Of a DNA stretch of 64,000 nucleotides, positions 39,094-46,634 are shown piece after piece. The notes beneath the pieces were generated by a model, which did no database searches, was not told where the DNA came from, and saw nothing but the letters and a program-made list of their open reading frames with translations. Source of the stretch: Chloroflexota bacterium (GTDB lineage Bacteria > Chloroflexota > Anaerolineae > UBA2200); NCBI GenBank assembly GCA_014360755.1, contig JACIWX010000002.1:124001-188000 (forward strand). The letters run 5' to 3'. Every line of letters starts with the position of its first letter. The stretch's first letter is position 1. A program made the position numbers and the translations under genes.

Positions 39094-39588
39094 ATGCCTT
39101 TAGCACCCAAGAGAATGCGCGATTCGCAGACCGTGATCAGCCACCTGATGCAACTGACCGATGCCAACCCGGTGGGTAATGTGCACGGCGGCGTCATCAT
39201 GCGTCTGGTGGACGAAGTGGCGGGCATTGCCGCAGCCAGGCACGTGGGGAGGCCTGTGGTCACCGTAGCGATTGATTCCATGTCCTTCTATTCGCCCATC
39301 TATGTGGGCAACCTCGTTACGGTGAAAGCGTCGCTGAACTATGTGGGACGGACGTCTATGGAAGTAGGCGTGCGCGTGGAGGCGGAGGATGTGTTGACGG
39401 GCCAAATTACGCATACCAACTCGGCATATCTGGTATATGTAGCACTGGATGAGAACGGACAGCCGGTGGAGGTCCCGCCCCTCATCGCAGAGACGCCCGA
39501 AGAGGAACGCTGGATGATGGAGGGCAAACGCCGCCAAGAAGAGCGGCTGCGCCGGCGGCGCGCCGACGAAGCGCAGCGGGAATCATAG
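39094..39588 (+). CDS. Hotdog-fold acyl-CoA thioesterase
   Basis: 164 residues from the ATG at 39094; the track ATG at 39079 precedes the ribosome site GGAGGAAGG. The YciA/BACH-type motif GNVHGGVIMRLVDEVAGIAAARHVGRPVVTV contains the GG-hotdog helix and catalytic acidic residue. It hydrolyses acyl-CoA to fatty acid and CoA. The charged tail (KRRQEERLRRRRADEAQ) is longer than usual. Single gene with its own promoter. Confidence 0.9.
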   Translation: MPLAPKRMRDSQTVISHLMQLTDANPVGNVHGGVIMRLVDEVAGIAAARHVGRPVVTVAIDSMSFYSPIYVGNLVTVKASLNYVGRTSMEVGVRVEAEDVLTGQITHTNSAYLVYVALDENGQPVEVPPLIAETPEEERWMMEGKRRQEERLRRRRADEAQRES

Positions 39589-39859
39589 GGTGGGAGCCCC
39601 ATCTGCTAATGCAGGCGCAGGGGTGTAGTTCACTTTTGGGGCAAGAAATGCCTTGCATAGCCTCAGGCGGATGAAAAGCAGCCAAGTTTGGACAAGGACA
39701 ATCACTGTCAGCAGATTGGGGAACGGATGGAACGGATTCGCTCCTCAAGTAGATGGGGCTATCTTATACCCAGCGTGGACTGTGGTCCACGCCGAGCGTG
39801 AGATTGCTCCAGGTGGACCACCCGCCGTCCACGCCAAACGTGAGAGCACCTGCTTTCCC

Positions 39860-39937
39860 GTTGTCATTCTGAGCCGCGTAGCGGCGAAGAATCTCCCTCA
39901 GTTCCATGAGACCCCTCGGCTTCGTTCAGGGTGACGC
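39860..39937 (+). repeat. Dispersed element, diverged partial copy D
   Basis: GTTGTCATTCTGAGCCGCGT... to CTTCGTTCAGGGTGACGC keeps the inner inverted repeat of the hairpin family but lacks the outer GTGTTGAAAA ends. It is nested in the 600 bp candidate element. Confidence 0.6.
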
Positions 39938-40049
39938 AGGAGACCACCTCACCTGGGCATGGGAGCCCAGGCGCAGATGATGCCAGGGAATCAATTCCCT
40001 GGCAGGCTCAAGGGCAAACTCCGCTGTCCACGCTTCAGGGATCTTACAC

Positions 40050-40082
40050 AGACCTGACAGGTCTTCAAGGCCTGTCAGGTCT
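40050..40082. repeat. Perfect 12-bp hairpin repeat
   Basis: AGACCTGACAGG and CCTGTCAGGTCT around a 9-base loop, with no T tract, so not a terminator. Confidence 0.8.
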
Positions 40083-40217
40083 AATCCATCCCGCTCCAGG
40101 CGGAGCACAGTCCGCCGTCTACACCAAGCGTGAAACTGCTCCGGGTGGACCACCCGCCGTCCACGCTTATCCATATTCTGCCCCCAAACTGAACTACACC
40201 CTCTCACCAGGCGCGAA

Positions 40218-40245
40218 TTGACAGAGGCACAGGAAAGGGTACAAT
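40218..40245 (+). promoter_or_regulatory. Promoter of uridine kinase
   Basis: A consensus TTGACA, 16 bases, TACAAT. The -10 ends only 7 bases before the GTG at 40253, so the transcript would be leaderless or nearly so. The -35 begins 4 bases after the candidate mobile element. Confidence 0.65.
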
Positions 40246-40252
40246 ATATGCG

Positions 40253-40921
40253 GTGGGACTTATGACGCGTGAACGCAGCACGACCAATCCAATCCTCATT
40301 ATTGGCGTTGCCGGTGGCACCGCTTCAGGCAAGACGACGGTTGTCCAAGCCATCCTCGACCGTGTGGGGCGCGAACGCATCGCCTATATCCAGCACGATT
40401 CCTACTACAAGGACTTGAGCCATCTCCCGCTGGAGGAACGCCGCAAATTCAACTTTGACCATCCGGATGCCCTGGATACACCCTTGCTGGTGCAACACTT
40501 GAAGGAACTGCGGGCGGGCCGCTCTGTCCAAGTCCCTGAGTATGATTTTGCCACTTATTGCCGTCTTCCCCAGACGCGCACAGTCTATCCGCGTCCCGTC
40601 GTGATCGTAGAAGGCATCCTCATCCTGACTGAGCCTGCATTGCGCGAGTTGATTGACCTGAAGATCTATGTGGATACGGATGCGGATTTGCGCTTGATAC
40701 GCCGTATCCAACGGGACATTGCCGAGCGCGGGCGTACGGTTGAATCGGTCATCGAACAGTACCTGGCGACGGTTCGACCGATGCATCTGGAATTCGTGGA
40801 GCCTTCCAAACGCTATGCGGATGTCATCATCCCCCTGGGCGGCCACAACGTCGCCGCATTGGAACTGGTCACGGCCAGGATTCTCACCCTGCTGGATAGC
40901 GCAGAACCAGAGAGGGACTGA
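40253..40921 (+). CDS. udk: Uridine kinase
   Basis: 222 residues. The P-loop is GVAGGTASGKTTVVQAI, then AYIQHDSYYKD, NFDHPDALDTPLL, PEYDFATYCR and VVIVEGILIL, all Udk hallmarks. It phosphorylates uridine and cytidine in pyrimidine salvage. The GTG at 40253 lies where transcription should begin; the ATG at 40262 is an alternative, with no Shine-Dalgarno at good spacing for either. Full length. Confidence 0.94.
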   Translation: MGLMTRERSTTNPILIIGVAGGTASGKTTVVQAILDRVGRERIAYIQHDSYYKDLSHLPLEERRKFNFDHPDALDTPLLVQHLKELRAGRSVQVPEYDFATYCRLPQTRTVYPRPVVIVEGILILTEPALRELIDLKIYVDTDADLRLIRRIQRDIAERGRTVESVIEQYLATVRPMHLEFVEPSKRYADVIIPLGGHNVAALELVTARILTLLDSAEPERD

Positions 40922-40991
40922 TGCTTTCCCCACCTGCTGCGCGATCCCTCGAGTCCCTTCGTATTTGCGCATATTACCTGAAGGAGGGCAC

Positions 40992-42497
40992 ATGCCTGCT
41001 CTGCAGACCTTGATCCTGATTGGTTGGAGCCTCGCCGCGATGCTTGTGCCGGTAGGCTTGGCACTGTTAGCCATTGGCGCTGCCCGCGAGGAGCGCGCCG
41101 AGGAGGTGGCGACGACCGCGCTCTTGGCATTGGCGGCAGCAGCCATTGGCTATCTCTGTTGCGGCTTTGCCTTCCAGTTTGGCGGTGTCGCTTTTGTCTC
41201 GGGTATGCCGGGGCTGCAAAGCCTGACCGCCGAGTGGTCGCCGCTGGATGTGGCGTGGGGACCAGGCTGGGGCATGCTCGGCTTGCGCGGCTTCTTCCTC
41301 AGCGGTGAGGTGTATCACACTGATGTGTACCTCCTCTTTTTCTCGCATCTGGCAGGGGTGACCACGGCGGTGCTGGTCACCCTGCTGGCGCTGTGCCACC
41401 ATATCAGGCGCATTTATCTGCTCATCATTGGCTTGCTAGTCTCGGGTTTGATTTATCCCTTGGTTGGCAACTGGGTGTGGGGCGGAGGCTGGCTGGCAAA
41501 CCTGGGGTTAAACCTCCATCTAGGGCACGGGTTTGTGGAAGTAGCAGGGGCAGGGACGATTTTCTTGCTGGGTGCGCTCGTCGCAGGGAGCGTTTTCCTC
41601 CTCATCAAGCCCCGTCGTGCTCCCGAGATGGGGACAGCCAAGTTGCCTCCCATCCATTTCCCCTTGCTTATGGTAGTAGGAGCCTTGTTAGCCGTGGCTG
41701 GCTGGCCAGGGTTGGTGCTGGCAAACCCTTTGATCCATGACCAAGTGGCAGCGCCGCTTGTCGTAGTGAACTTGTTGCTCGGCGCTGCGGGCGCAGCGCT
41801 GTTCGTTTCGTTGTACACCTGGTTTGTTACGGATTCGCCCAATGCCCTGGCGATAGGGCGGGGCACAGTGGCTGGTCTGGTGGCGGTAAGTGCTGCCTGC
41901 GCTTTCGTGCCGGCTTGGGCTGCTTTGGTGATTGGCGTCACGGGTGGGTTGTTGTTCCTGCTGAGCCTCTATGTCCTGGAACAGTGGCTGCGGCTGGACG
42001 ATCCCGCTGGGACCATGGCTACGTTCGCTGTTCCTGCTATCTGGGGCATCCTCGCCGTGGCCATTTTCGCCGATGGGCGTTGGGGTGCGGGTTGGAATGG
42101 CGTAGGCATAGAGGAGTATTTGGGTATTCCGGGCCAGGGTGTGTCTGGGTTGCTCCTCGCCAGTGGTTACCAACCAGCGGGGAAAGTCCAGTTGTACGCC
42201 CAATTGACCGGCTTGGGCGCGCTGATGGTTGCCGCACTGCTCCTGCCCTGGCTGATTTGGAAAACAGTGCTGTGGATTCACGCCATGGGCAGGCGGGTCA
42301 CTGTTGCTCCGGCGGAAGCGCCTGCTGGTGCTCCTGCTCAACAAGAACTCGGTGAATCCCCTCCGGCTGAGCCGTCTCCTGAGGCTCCCGCCGAGGAACT
42401 GCCCACTCCTGAAGCACGCGGGGGCGAGCCGGCACCCCCAGAGGCATCTGCTGAGGAGCAACTGCCTCCAGAGGCAGAGGGTGCGGTGGAACCTTGA
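40992..42497 (+). CDS. Ammonium-transporter-family membrane protein lacking the twin histidines
   Basis: 501 residues from the ATG at 40992 (AAGGAGGG upstream); the track start at 40719 lies inside udk. About eleven membrane segments follow the Amt pattern: VGNWVWGGGWLANLG and DPAGTMATFAVPAIWGILAV. The two pore histidines of Amt are both Phe here (GTIFLLG for GVVHLVG; ATFAVPAIWG for SVHGVGGIWG), and the Asp of DFAG is Glu (EVAG). Transport of ammonium is therefore doubtful. A Pro/Glu/Ala-rich tail of about 60 residues overlaps the opposite gene. Confidence 0.85.
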   Translation: MPALQTLILIGWSLAAMLVPVGLALLAIGAAREERAEEVATTALLALAAAAIGYLCCGFAFQFGGVAFVSGMPGLQSLTAEWSPLDVAWGPGWGMLGLRGFFLSGEVYHTDVYLLFFSHLAGVTTAVLVTLLALCHHIRRIYLLIIGLLVSGLIYPLVGNWVWGGGWLANLGLNLHLGHGFVEVAGAGTIFLLGALVAGSVFLLIKPRRAPEMGTAKLPPIHFPLLMVVGALLAVAGWPGLVLANPLIHDQVAAPLVVVNLLLGAAGAALFVSLYTWFVTDSPNALAIGRGTVAGLVAVSAACAFVPAWAALVIGVTGGLLFLLSLYVLEQWLRLDDPAGTMATFAVPAIWGILAVAIFADGRWGAGWNGVGIEEYLGIPGQGVSGLLLASGYQPAGKVQLYAQLTGLGALMVAALLLPWLIWKTVLWIHAMGRRVTVAPAEAPAGAPAQQELGESPPAEPSPEAPAEELPTPEARGGEPAPPEASAEEQLPPEAEGAVEP

Positions 42498-43126
42498 TGC
42501 GCTTGGAGCAAGCGGATGACCTCTTCATCGGAAGTCTGGTCGAAGATGGCGTAGAACGCGCCCACCGCCCAAAAAATCTCGGGCGTGTACAGGCAGACGA
42601 CCTGATCCGCTTCCCGCGACAGGAGCTGAATGGTATCCGCTGGGCCAACGGGGACTGCCAAGATCAGACGGGCGGGCTTGCGCTGTTTGATGGCGCGCAG
42701 GCTAGCCAGAATGGTTGCGCCAGTGGCTACCCCATCGTCCACCAGGATGACCGTTTTCCCCTCCAGTTGCGGTTCGGGCCGTGAGCCTCGGTATGTGGCT
42801 AGTCGCCGTTGGATCTCTTGGCGTTGGCGCTCCGTCTCTCTTTGCACGTAGTCCTCAGGCACGCCAATGCGCTCGATGAGGTTGTAATCCAGGACCAGGG
42901 TGCCATCGCTGGCGACGGCGCCGATGGCTAACTCTGGGTTGTACGGTGCGCCGATCTTGCGCGTGATGTACACATCGAGGGGGGCACCCAATTTCTTGGC
43001 TACTTCGGCAGCGACAACTACGCCGCCACGCGGGATGCCCAGGACAATGACATCCTTTTGGTCACGGAGCGAGGCGAATTCTTTCGCCAAGAGTTGTCCT
43101 GCTTCGCGTCGGTCTCGGAATTGCAT
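42338..43126 (-). CDS. Phosphoribosyltransferase domain protein
   Basis: 262 residues; the ATG at 43126 fits AAGGAGG better than 43129. The PRPP-binding loop is VILVDDGVATGATILASL, with VLGIPRGGVVVAAEVA and FRDRREAGQLLAKEF at the start, typical of the ComF-like/erythromycin-esterase-linked PRTase family of unknown substrate. The final 55 residues (GSCSSADASGGAGSPP...) are the antisense of the Amt tail and unlike the family, so the natural stop may have been lost. Last gene of a four-gene minus-strand run. Confidence 0.88.
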   Translation of the reverse strand: MQFRDRREAGQLLAKEFASLRDQKDVIVLGIPRGGVVVAAEVAKKLGAPLDVYITRKIGAPYNPELAIGAVASDGTLVLDYNLIERIGVPEDYVQRETERQRQEIQRRLATYRGSRPEPQLEGKTVILVDDGVATGATILASLRAIKQRKPARLILAVPVGPADTIQLLSREADQVVCLYTPEIFWAVGAFYAIFDQTSDEEVIRLLQAHQGSTAPSASGGSCSSADASGGAGSPPRASGVGSSSAGASGDGSAGGDSPSSC

Positions 43127-43149
43127 CATTGCCTCCTTGCATAGAGCGT

Positions 43150-43617
43150 TCAGGGCACAGCAAGCGCCAGGGCTTTCTCCACTGCCTCCTGTGCTGTCTG
43201 TGCACGGACAATCGCCTGGTTTTCCCGGCCGTCCTTGGCTAGTTGCCAGGTGTACAAGCCCACAACGGGTATGCCCAGTTTCAAGGCATGGGCGATCTCG
43301 GAAAGGGTGCCATATTCACCGTGGATGGCGATCACGGCTTGGGCGGATTGCACCACCAGGACATTGCGCGCTTCGCCCATGCCAGTAACAATGGGAATGT
43401 CTACATAGCGGTTGGCTTCACGGCGTGAGGTCCCCGGCAGGATGCCCACAGTAACGCCGCCAGCGGCTTTAGCGCCGCGGCAGGCGGCTTCCATCACGCC
43501 ACCTAAGCCACCGCATATCAACACCGCTCCGCGTTTTGCCAGTTCCTGCCCGACTGCTTCAGCCAATGCCGCAACCTCTGCGGAGCAGCGACCAGCGCCA
43601 ATCACTGCAATGAACAT
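43150..43617 (-). CDS. SLOG superfamily protein (TIGR00725 type)
   Basis: 155 residues from the ATG at 43617, preceded by GGGAGGG. A Rossmann-like fold with AVIGAGRCSAEVAALAEAVG, LICGGLGGVMEAACRGAK and the variable GEYGTLSEIAHALKLGIPVVGL replacing the PGGxGTxxE motif of LOG enzymes. Family members are annotated as putative lysine-decarboxylase-like or nucleotide-binding proteins; the role is unknown. Co-transcribed with ThpR and the PRTase. Confidence 0.85.
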   Translation of the reverse strand: MFIAVIGAGRCSAEVAALAEAVGQELAKRGAVLICGGLGGVMEAACRGAKAAGGVTVGILPGTSRREANRYVDIPIVTGMGEARNVLVVQSAQAVIAIHGEYGTLSEIAHALKLGIPVVGLYTWQLAKDGRENQAIVRAQTAQEAVEKALALAVP

Positions 43618-43636
43618 CGCCCGCCCTCCCAATGGT

Positions 43637-44218
43637 TTACCCGAGCGGGACAGTTGACAGACGGGTGTATACTGCCCCGGTGGGGCGCAAGTCGCTGCGT
43701 ATCAGGTGCACCTCGCGCACGAGCATCGAGGCGCTGGTGTCCACCTGAACCGCTGCAATGCGTTTTGCCATTTCCTCCCGTTCATTCGGGCGAGCGTAAT
43801 CGCGAATCCGCGCTAGGGTGAGGTGGGGTTGGAAGCCGCGCTTTTCGGGAGGGAAGCCGATAGCATTCAGTGCAGATTCTACGGAACGTTGCAATTGCAA
43901 CAGCGTTTCCACCTCTCCGTCTACGCCGACCCACACCACACGCAACCGGCGGGCATTGGGGAAAAAGCCGGGTTGGGACAGGGAGATGGTGAATGGCGCA
44001 AAGGAATGGCAGCCACGCTCTATGGCCTGGGTGATCTCCGGCACGCGTTCGGGCGATATATTGCCCAGGAATTTGAGCGTTAGGTGGATGCCATCCGGGG
44101 CTACCCAGCGGCCAATGCGGGCTATGGCTGCGCGTTTCAGTTCCTCCTGTACTTGGCGGAGGATATCTTTCAACGTGTTGTCCAGTTCAATGGCGACGAA
44201 AGTGCGAATCTGTTCCAT
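43637..44218 (-). CDS. thpR: RNA 2',3'-cyclic phosphodiesterase
   Basis: 193 residues. Two HxT motifs of the 2H phosphoesterase fold, HLTLKFLGNISPE (about residue 45) and PHLTLARIRDY (about 130), plus the FVAIEL start. It opens 2',3'-cyclic phosphates at RNA or oligonucleotide ends. AGGAGGC precedes the ATG. It lies between the amidohydrolase and the SLOG protein in one operon. Confidence 0.93.
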   Translation of the reverse strand: MEQIRTFVAIELDNTLKDILRQVQEELKRAAIARIGRWVAPDGIHLTLKFLGNISPERVPEITQAIERGCHSFAPFTISLSQPGFFPNARRLRVVWVGVDGEVETLLQLQRSVESALNAIGFPPEKRGFQPHLTLARIRDYARPNEREEMAKRIAAVQVDTSASMLVREVHLIRSDLRPTGAVYTRLSTVPLG

Positions 44219-44236
44219 AGAGTGCCTCCTGTAGCC

Positions 44237-45082
44237 TTATTCCAAGCGGCTTATGTGCAACAAGCGCGCTGCATTGCCGCCTAGCAGCGCCTCGCGTGCA
44301 TCTGCCGAGAGGTCTGTTTCGCGGATGCGTTGGAGGAAGCGCCCCTGGCTAATCAGTGGATAATCCGTAGCAAAGAGCATCTTTTGGGGGATAATCTGCG
44401 CTGCCAAGGGGAAGATGTCATCCCGGTACAGGTACAACGAAGCGGACGTGTCGTAGTAAACGTGCCGCAGGGCTTGCTGTACTTCGGGCATCAACTCGTA
44501 GAAAAACAAGCCCCCGCCCCAGTGTGCTGCCACCAAAGTGGTCTCAGGATGGCGTACCGCCAGGTGGTAGAAGGACTGCAGGGTGCTTTTGCTCTTGCCA
44601 GGGTAGTAGTGGCCCACTGGCTCGTTGGTGTGGATAAGCACAGGGCGTTTCCAATACGCCATTTGCTGCATGACCTCATCCAGGCAAGGGTCATCCAGGG
44701 CATACCCCTGGCCCTCTGGCATCAGTTCTCCCAAGCCGTGCAATCCCTTCTGCATGCAACGCTCCAGTTCGGCAGCAGCTCCCTCAACTGCTGGGTTGAC
44801 CACGGCAAAGCCCAAAAGGCGCTCCGGCCAGCGGGAAACGGATTCCAGTACATACTCATTGGCTTCGCGGCACAACCCTGGGTCTGCCCAGGCAAAGCCA
44901 AAGCTCACTGCCATATCTACTCCGCTCGCGTTCATCTCGGCGATGAGTTCATCCGCGCTGGCCATCCTTGCCTGCGGACGCGCATAGAGCAAGCGAAACC
45001 AAGCATCGCGCTCTAAGTAGGTGTCGCGCCTAGCGATGACCTCAGGTGGGAAGATATGCGTGTGAAAGTCAATAATAGGCAC
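44237..45082 (-). CDS. Amidohydrolase-family TIM-barrel protein
   Basis: 281 residues. The N-terminal HTH metal motif (IDFHTHIFPPE), then VLIHTNEP, VAAHWGGG, and ATDYPLISQGR, giving the metal-binding His/His/His/Asp set of the amidohydrolase_2 (decarboxylase-like) family. Substrate unknown. The start codon is GTG at 45082, six bases after a -10 box and with no Shine-Dalgarno, so it is probably read from a leaderless message. First gene of the minus-strand operon. Confidence 0.88.
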   Translation of the reverse strand: MPIIDFHTHIFPPEVIARRDTYLERDAWFRLLYARPQARMASADELIAEMNASGVDMAVSFGFAWADPGLCREANEYVLESVSRWPERLLGFAVVNPAVEGAAAELERCMQKGLHGLGELMPEGQGYALDDPCLDEVMQQMAYWKRPVLIHTNEPVGHYYPGKSKSTLQSFYHLAVRHPETTLVAAHWGGGLFFYELMPEVQQALRHVYYDTSASLYLYRDDIFPLAAQIIPQKMLFATDYPLISQGRFLQRIRETDLSADAREALLGGNAARLLHISRLE

Positions 45083-45088
45083 AGCGGT

Positions 45089-45117
45089 ATTTTCGCACAG
45101 GCAGGCATAAAAGTCAA
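45089..45117 (-). promoter_or_regulatory. Leaderless-type promoter of the minus-strand operon
   Basis: On the minus strand, TTGACT, 17 bases, GAAAAT, then six bases to the GTG of the amidohydrolase. Transcription would begin at or next to the start codon. Confidence 0.5.
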
Positions 45118-45139
45118 AAGGCTGATTGGTTGTGCGTTC

Positions 45140-45168
45140 TTGCTTTTTTCACAGAAACGGGGTATTAT
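45140..45168 (+). promoter_or_regulatory. Leaderless-type promoter of rpe
   Basis: TTGCTT, 17 bases, TATTAT, then six bases to the ATG at 45175. There is no Shine-Dalgarno, and transcription should start at the ATG itself. Confidence 0.6.
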
Positions 45169-45174
45169 TGTCTC

Positions 45175-45849
45175 ATGAAACGTGGTTCCCAAGTGAAGAT
45201 AGCAGCATCTATATTATCAGCAGACTTTGCTCGCCTTGGAGAACAGGTGAAAGAGGCAGAGGCAGGTGGGGCTGATTATATCCACATTGATGTGATGGAT
45301 GGCTGCTTTGTGCCCAATATCTCCTTCGGCCCCATGATCGTTGAGGCAGTGCGTCGCGTGACCACTTTGCCCTTGCCTACCCACCTCATGATTGTAGAGC
45401 CGGAACGGTATATCTCAGACTTTGTCTCTGCGGGGGCAGATTGGATCTTGGTGCATTGGGAAACTTGTCCCCATTTGCACCGCACGATCCAGCAAATCAA
45501 GGGCTATGGTGTAAAAGCTGGCGTGGTGCTTAACCCGGCCACGCCAGCTACGTGTTTGCAAGAGATTCTGGAATATGTGGATTCGGTTCTGGTCATGACG
45601 GTCAACCCGGGGTTCGGGGGGCAGAAATTTATAGATAGCATGCTCCCCAAGATCAGACAGGTAAAGCGCATGTTGGATGAGCGCAACCTGCCCGCAGTGA
45701 TCCAGGTTGATGGTGGCATTGACGCCCGGACAGCGCCGTTGGTGGTGGAAGCAGGTGCTACTGTGCTTGTCGCTGGGCAGGCAGTATTCGGTACCAACGA
45801 ACCCGTAGCACAGGCAATTTCCAGGATACGAAGGAGCATCGAGTCCTAG
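45175..45849 (+). CDS. rpe: Ribulose-phosphate 3-epimerase
   Basis: 224 residues from the ATG at 45175; the track start at 45130 lies upstream of the promoter. Signature motifs: IAASILSADFARLGEQV, HIDVMDGCFVPNISFG, THLMIVEPE, VMTVNPGFGGQKFI and VDGGID. It interconverts ribulose 5-phosphate and xylulose 5-phosphate. Full length, single gene, facing the rpmB terminator. Confidence 0.96.
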   Translation: MKRGSQVKIAASILSADFARLGEQVKEAEAGGADYIHIDVMDGCFVPNISFGPMIVEAVRRVTTLPLPTHLMIVEPERYISDFVSAGADWILVHWETCPHLHRTIQQIKGYGVKAGVVLNPATPATCLQEILEYVDSVLVMTVNPGFGGQKFIDSMLPKIRQVKRMLDERNLPAVIQVDGGIDARTAPLVVEAGATVLVAGQAVFGTNEPVAQAISRIRRSIES

Positions 45850-45865
45850 TTGCAGGTGTTACACA

Positions 45866-45897
45866 AGAAAAAAGCCAGCACCTGCGGGTGCTGGCTT
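45866..45897 (-). terminator. Terminator of rpmB
   Basis: An 11-base stem (AAGCCAGCACC with GGTGCTGGCTT) with a 4-base loop. On the minus strand it is followed by TTTTTT, on the plus strand by no T run, so it serves mainly rpmB and lies between the convergent rpe and rpmB. Confidence 0.88.
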
Positions 45898-45916
45898 CCT
45901 GGGAAAAGAGGCAGGC

Positions 45917-46099
45917 TTACGCCTTGTGCAAAGTGCGCAGGCAGCGGGTGCATACGTTCAGACGCCTGACCGTGTTGCCCTGGCGAATGGTTACTTTTTG
46001 AATGTTGGGCAGCCAGCGACGGTTAGTAGCCCTTTTGGAGTGACTTACGTTATGACCGTACTGTGGTCCCTTTCCACAAATATCACATTTAATAGTCAT
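45917..46099 (-). CDS. rpmB: 50S ribosomal protein L28
   Basis: 60 residues: [26 protein letters not shown] and [12 protein letters not shown], with two CxxC pairs of the zinc-containing L28 form. It is transcribed divergently from the Asp23/FakA operon, an arrangement also found in Gram-positive bacteria. Confidence 0.97.
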   Translation of the reverse strand: MTIKCDICGKGPQYGHNVSHSKRATNRRWLPNIQKVTIRQGNTVRRLNVCTRCLRTLHKA

Positions 46100-46216
46100 T
46101 TGAAACTACCCTCTCTTGGTTTGATATAGATGACATGGGTTGGAAAAAGCAAGTTATATTACCACAAGAATGCATTTTAGGCAAGTTTCATAGAAACAGT
46201 GATGGGGAGTTTGCCA

Positions 46217-46582
46217 ATGGCTGAGGAGCGCAGATTGGGCCGAATTGAAGTTTCTCCGGTAGCGATTGCTGGACTGGCGGCTGCTGCAGTCCTGGAATGC
46301 TATGGTGTGGTCGGCATGGCACACCGAACACTCAGCGGTGCTTTGGCTGAAGTATTGCACCGGGACGATTACCGCCGGGGAGTCCAGGTCAGGGTGGTCA
46401 ATCAACGAATCATCATTGACCTGTACGTGGTTCTCGAATATGGTGTCCGCATCAGCGAAGTAGCGCATAACATTATGGAAAACGTCAAATTCCGTGTGGA
46501 AAAAGCCTTGGGCGTTCCTATTGATGAGGTCAATGTCCACGTACAAGGCCTGCGAGTTAGCACAAACAGCAGCGAAGAGTGA
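46217..46582 (+). CDS. Asp23/Gls24 family protein
   Basis: 121 residues from the ATG at 46217 (GGGGAG upstream). Motifs: GRIEVSPVAIAGLAAAAVLECYGVVGMA and VQVRVVNQRIIIDLYVVLEYGVRISEVAHNI, ending in the DEVNVHVQGLRV strand. The family is linked to envelope stress and lipid metabolism. It is directly upstream of fakA as in Bacillota. A second paralogue is at 56741. Confidence 0.9.
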   Translation: MAEERRLGRIEVSPVAIAGLAAAAVLECYGVVGMAHRTLSGALAEVLHRDDYRRGVQVRVVNQRIIIDLYVVLEYGVRISEVAHNIMENVKFRVEKALGVPIDEVNVHVQGLRVSTNSSEE

Positions 46583-46634
46583 GCGACGAGTGATCCGTCG
46601 CACATTGCTGTGGTTGAGATGGAGGTAAGTTTTA

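Larger units (their letters stand above)
39612..40214. mobile_element. Candidate non-autonomous element, about 600 bp, no ORF
   Basis: Ends carry an inverted repeat: GGTGTAGTTCACTTTTGGGG at 39622 faces the complement of CCCCCAAACTGAACTACACC at 40181-40200, about 20 of 23 matching overall. CAGGCGC is found just outside both ends (39612-39618 and 40208-40214), a possible target duplication. The inside is a mosaic: a 45-base direct repeat (39790-39834 and 40122-40166), a variant of the dispersed hairpin element (39860-39937) and a perfect hairpin at 40050. No gene is inside. Confidence 0.55.

Noticed and set aside
40050-40082. Terminator
   Set aside because: Good hairpin but no T run on either side.
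40719-40991. N-terminal extension of the Amt-like ORF
   Set aside because: Lies in another frame of udk; AAGGAGGG supports the ATG at 40992.
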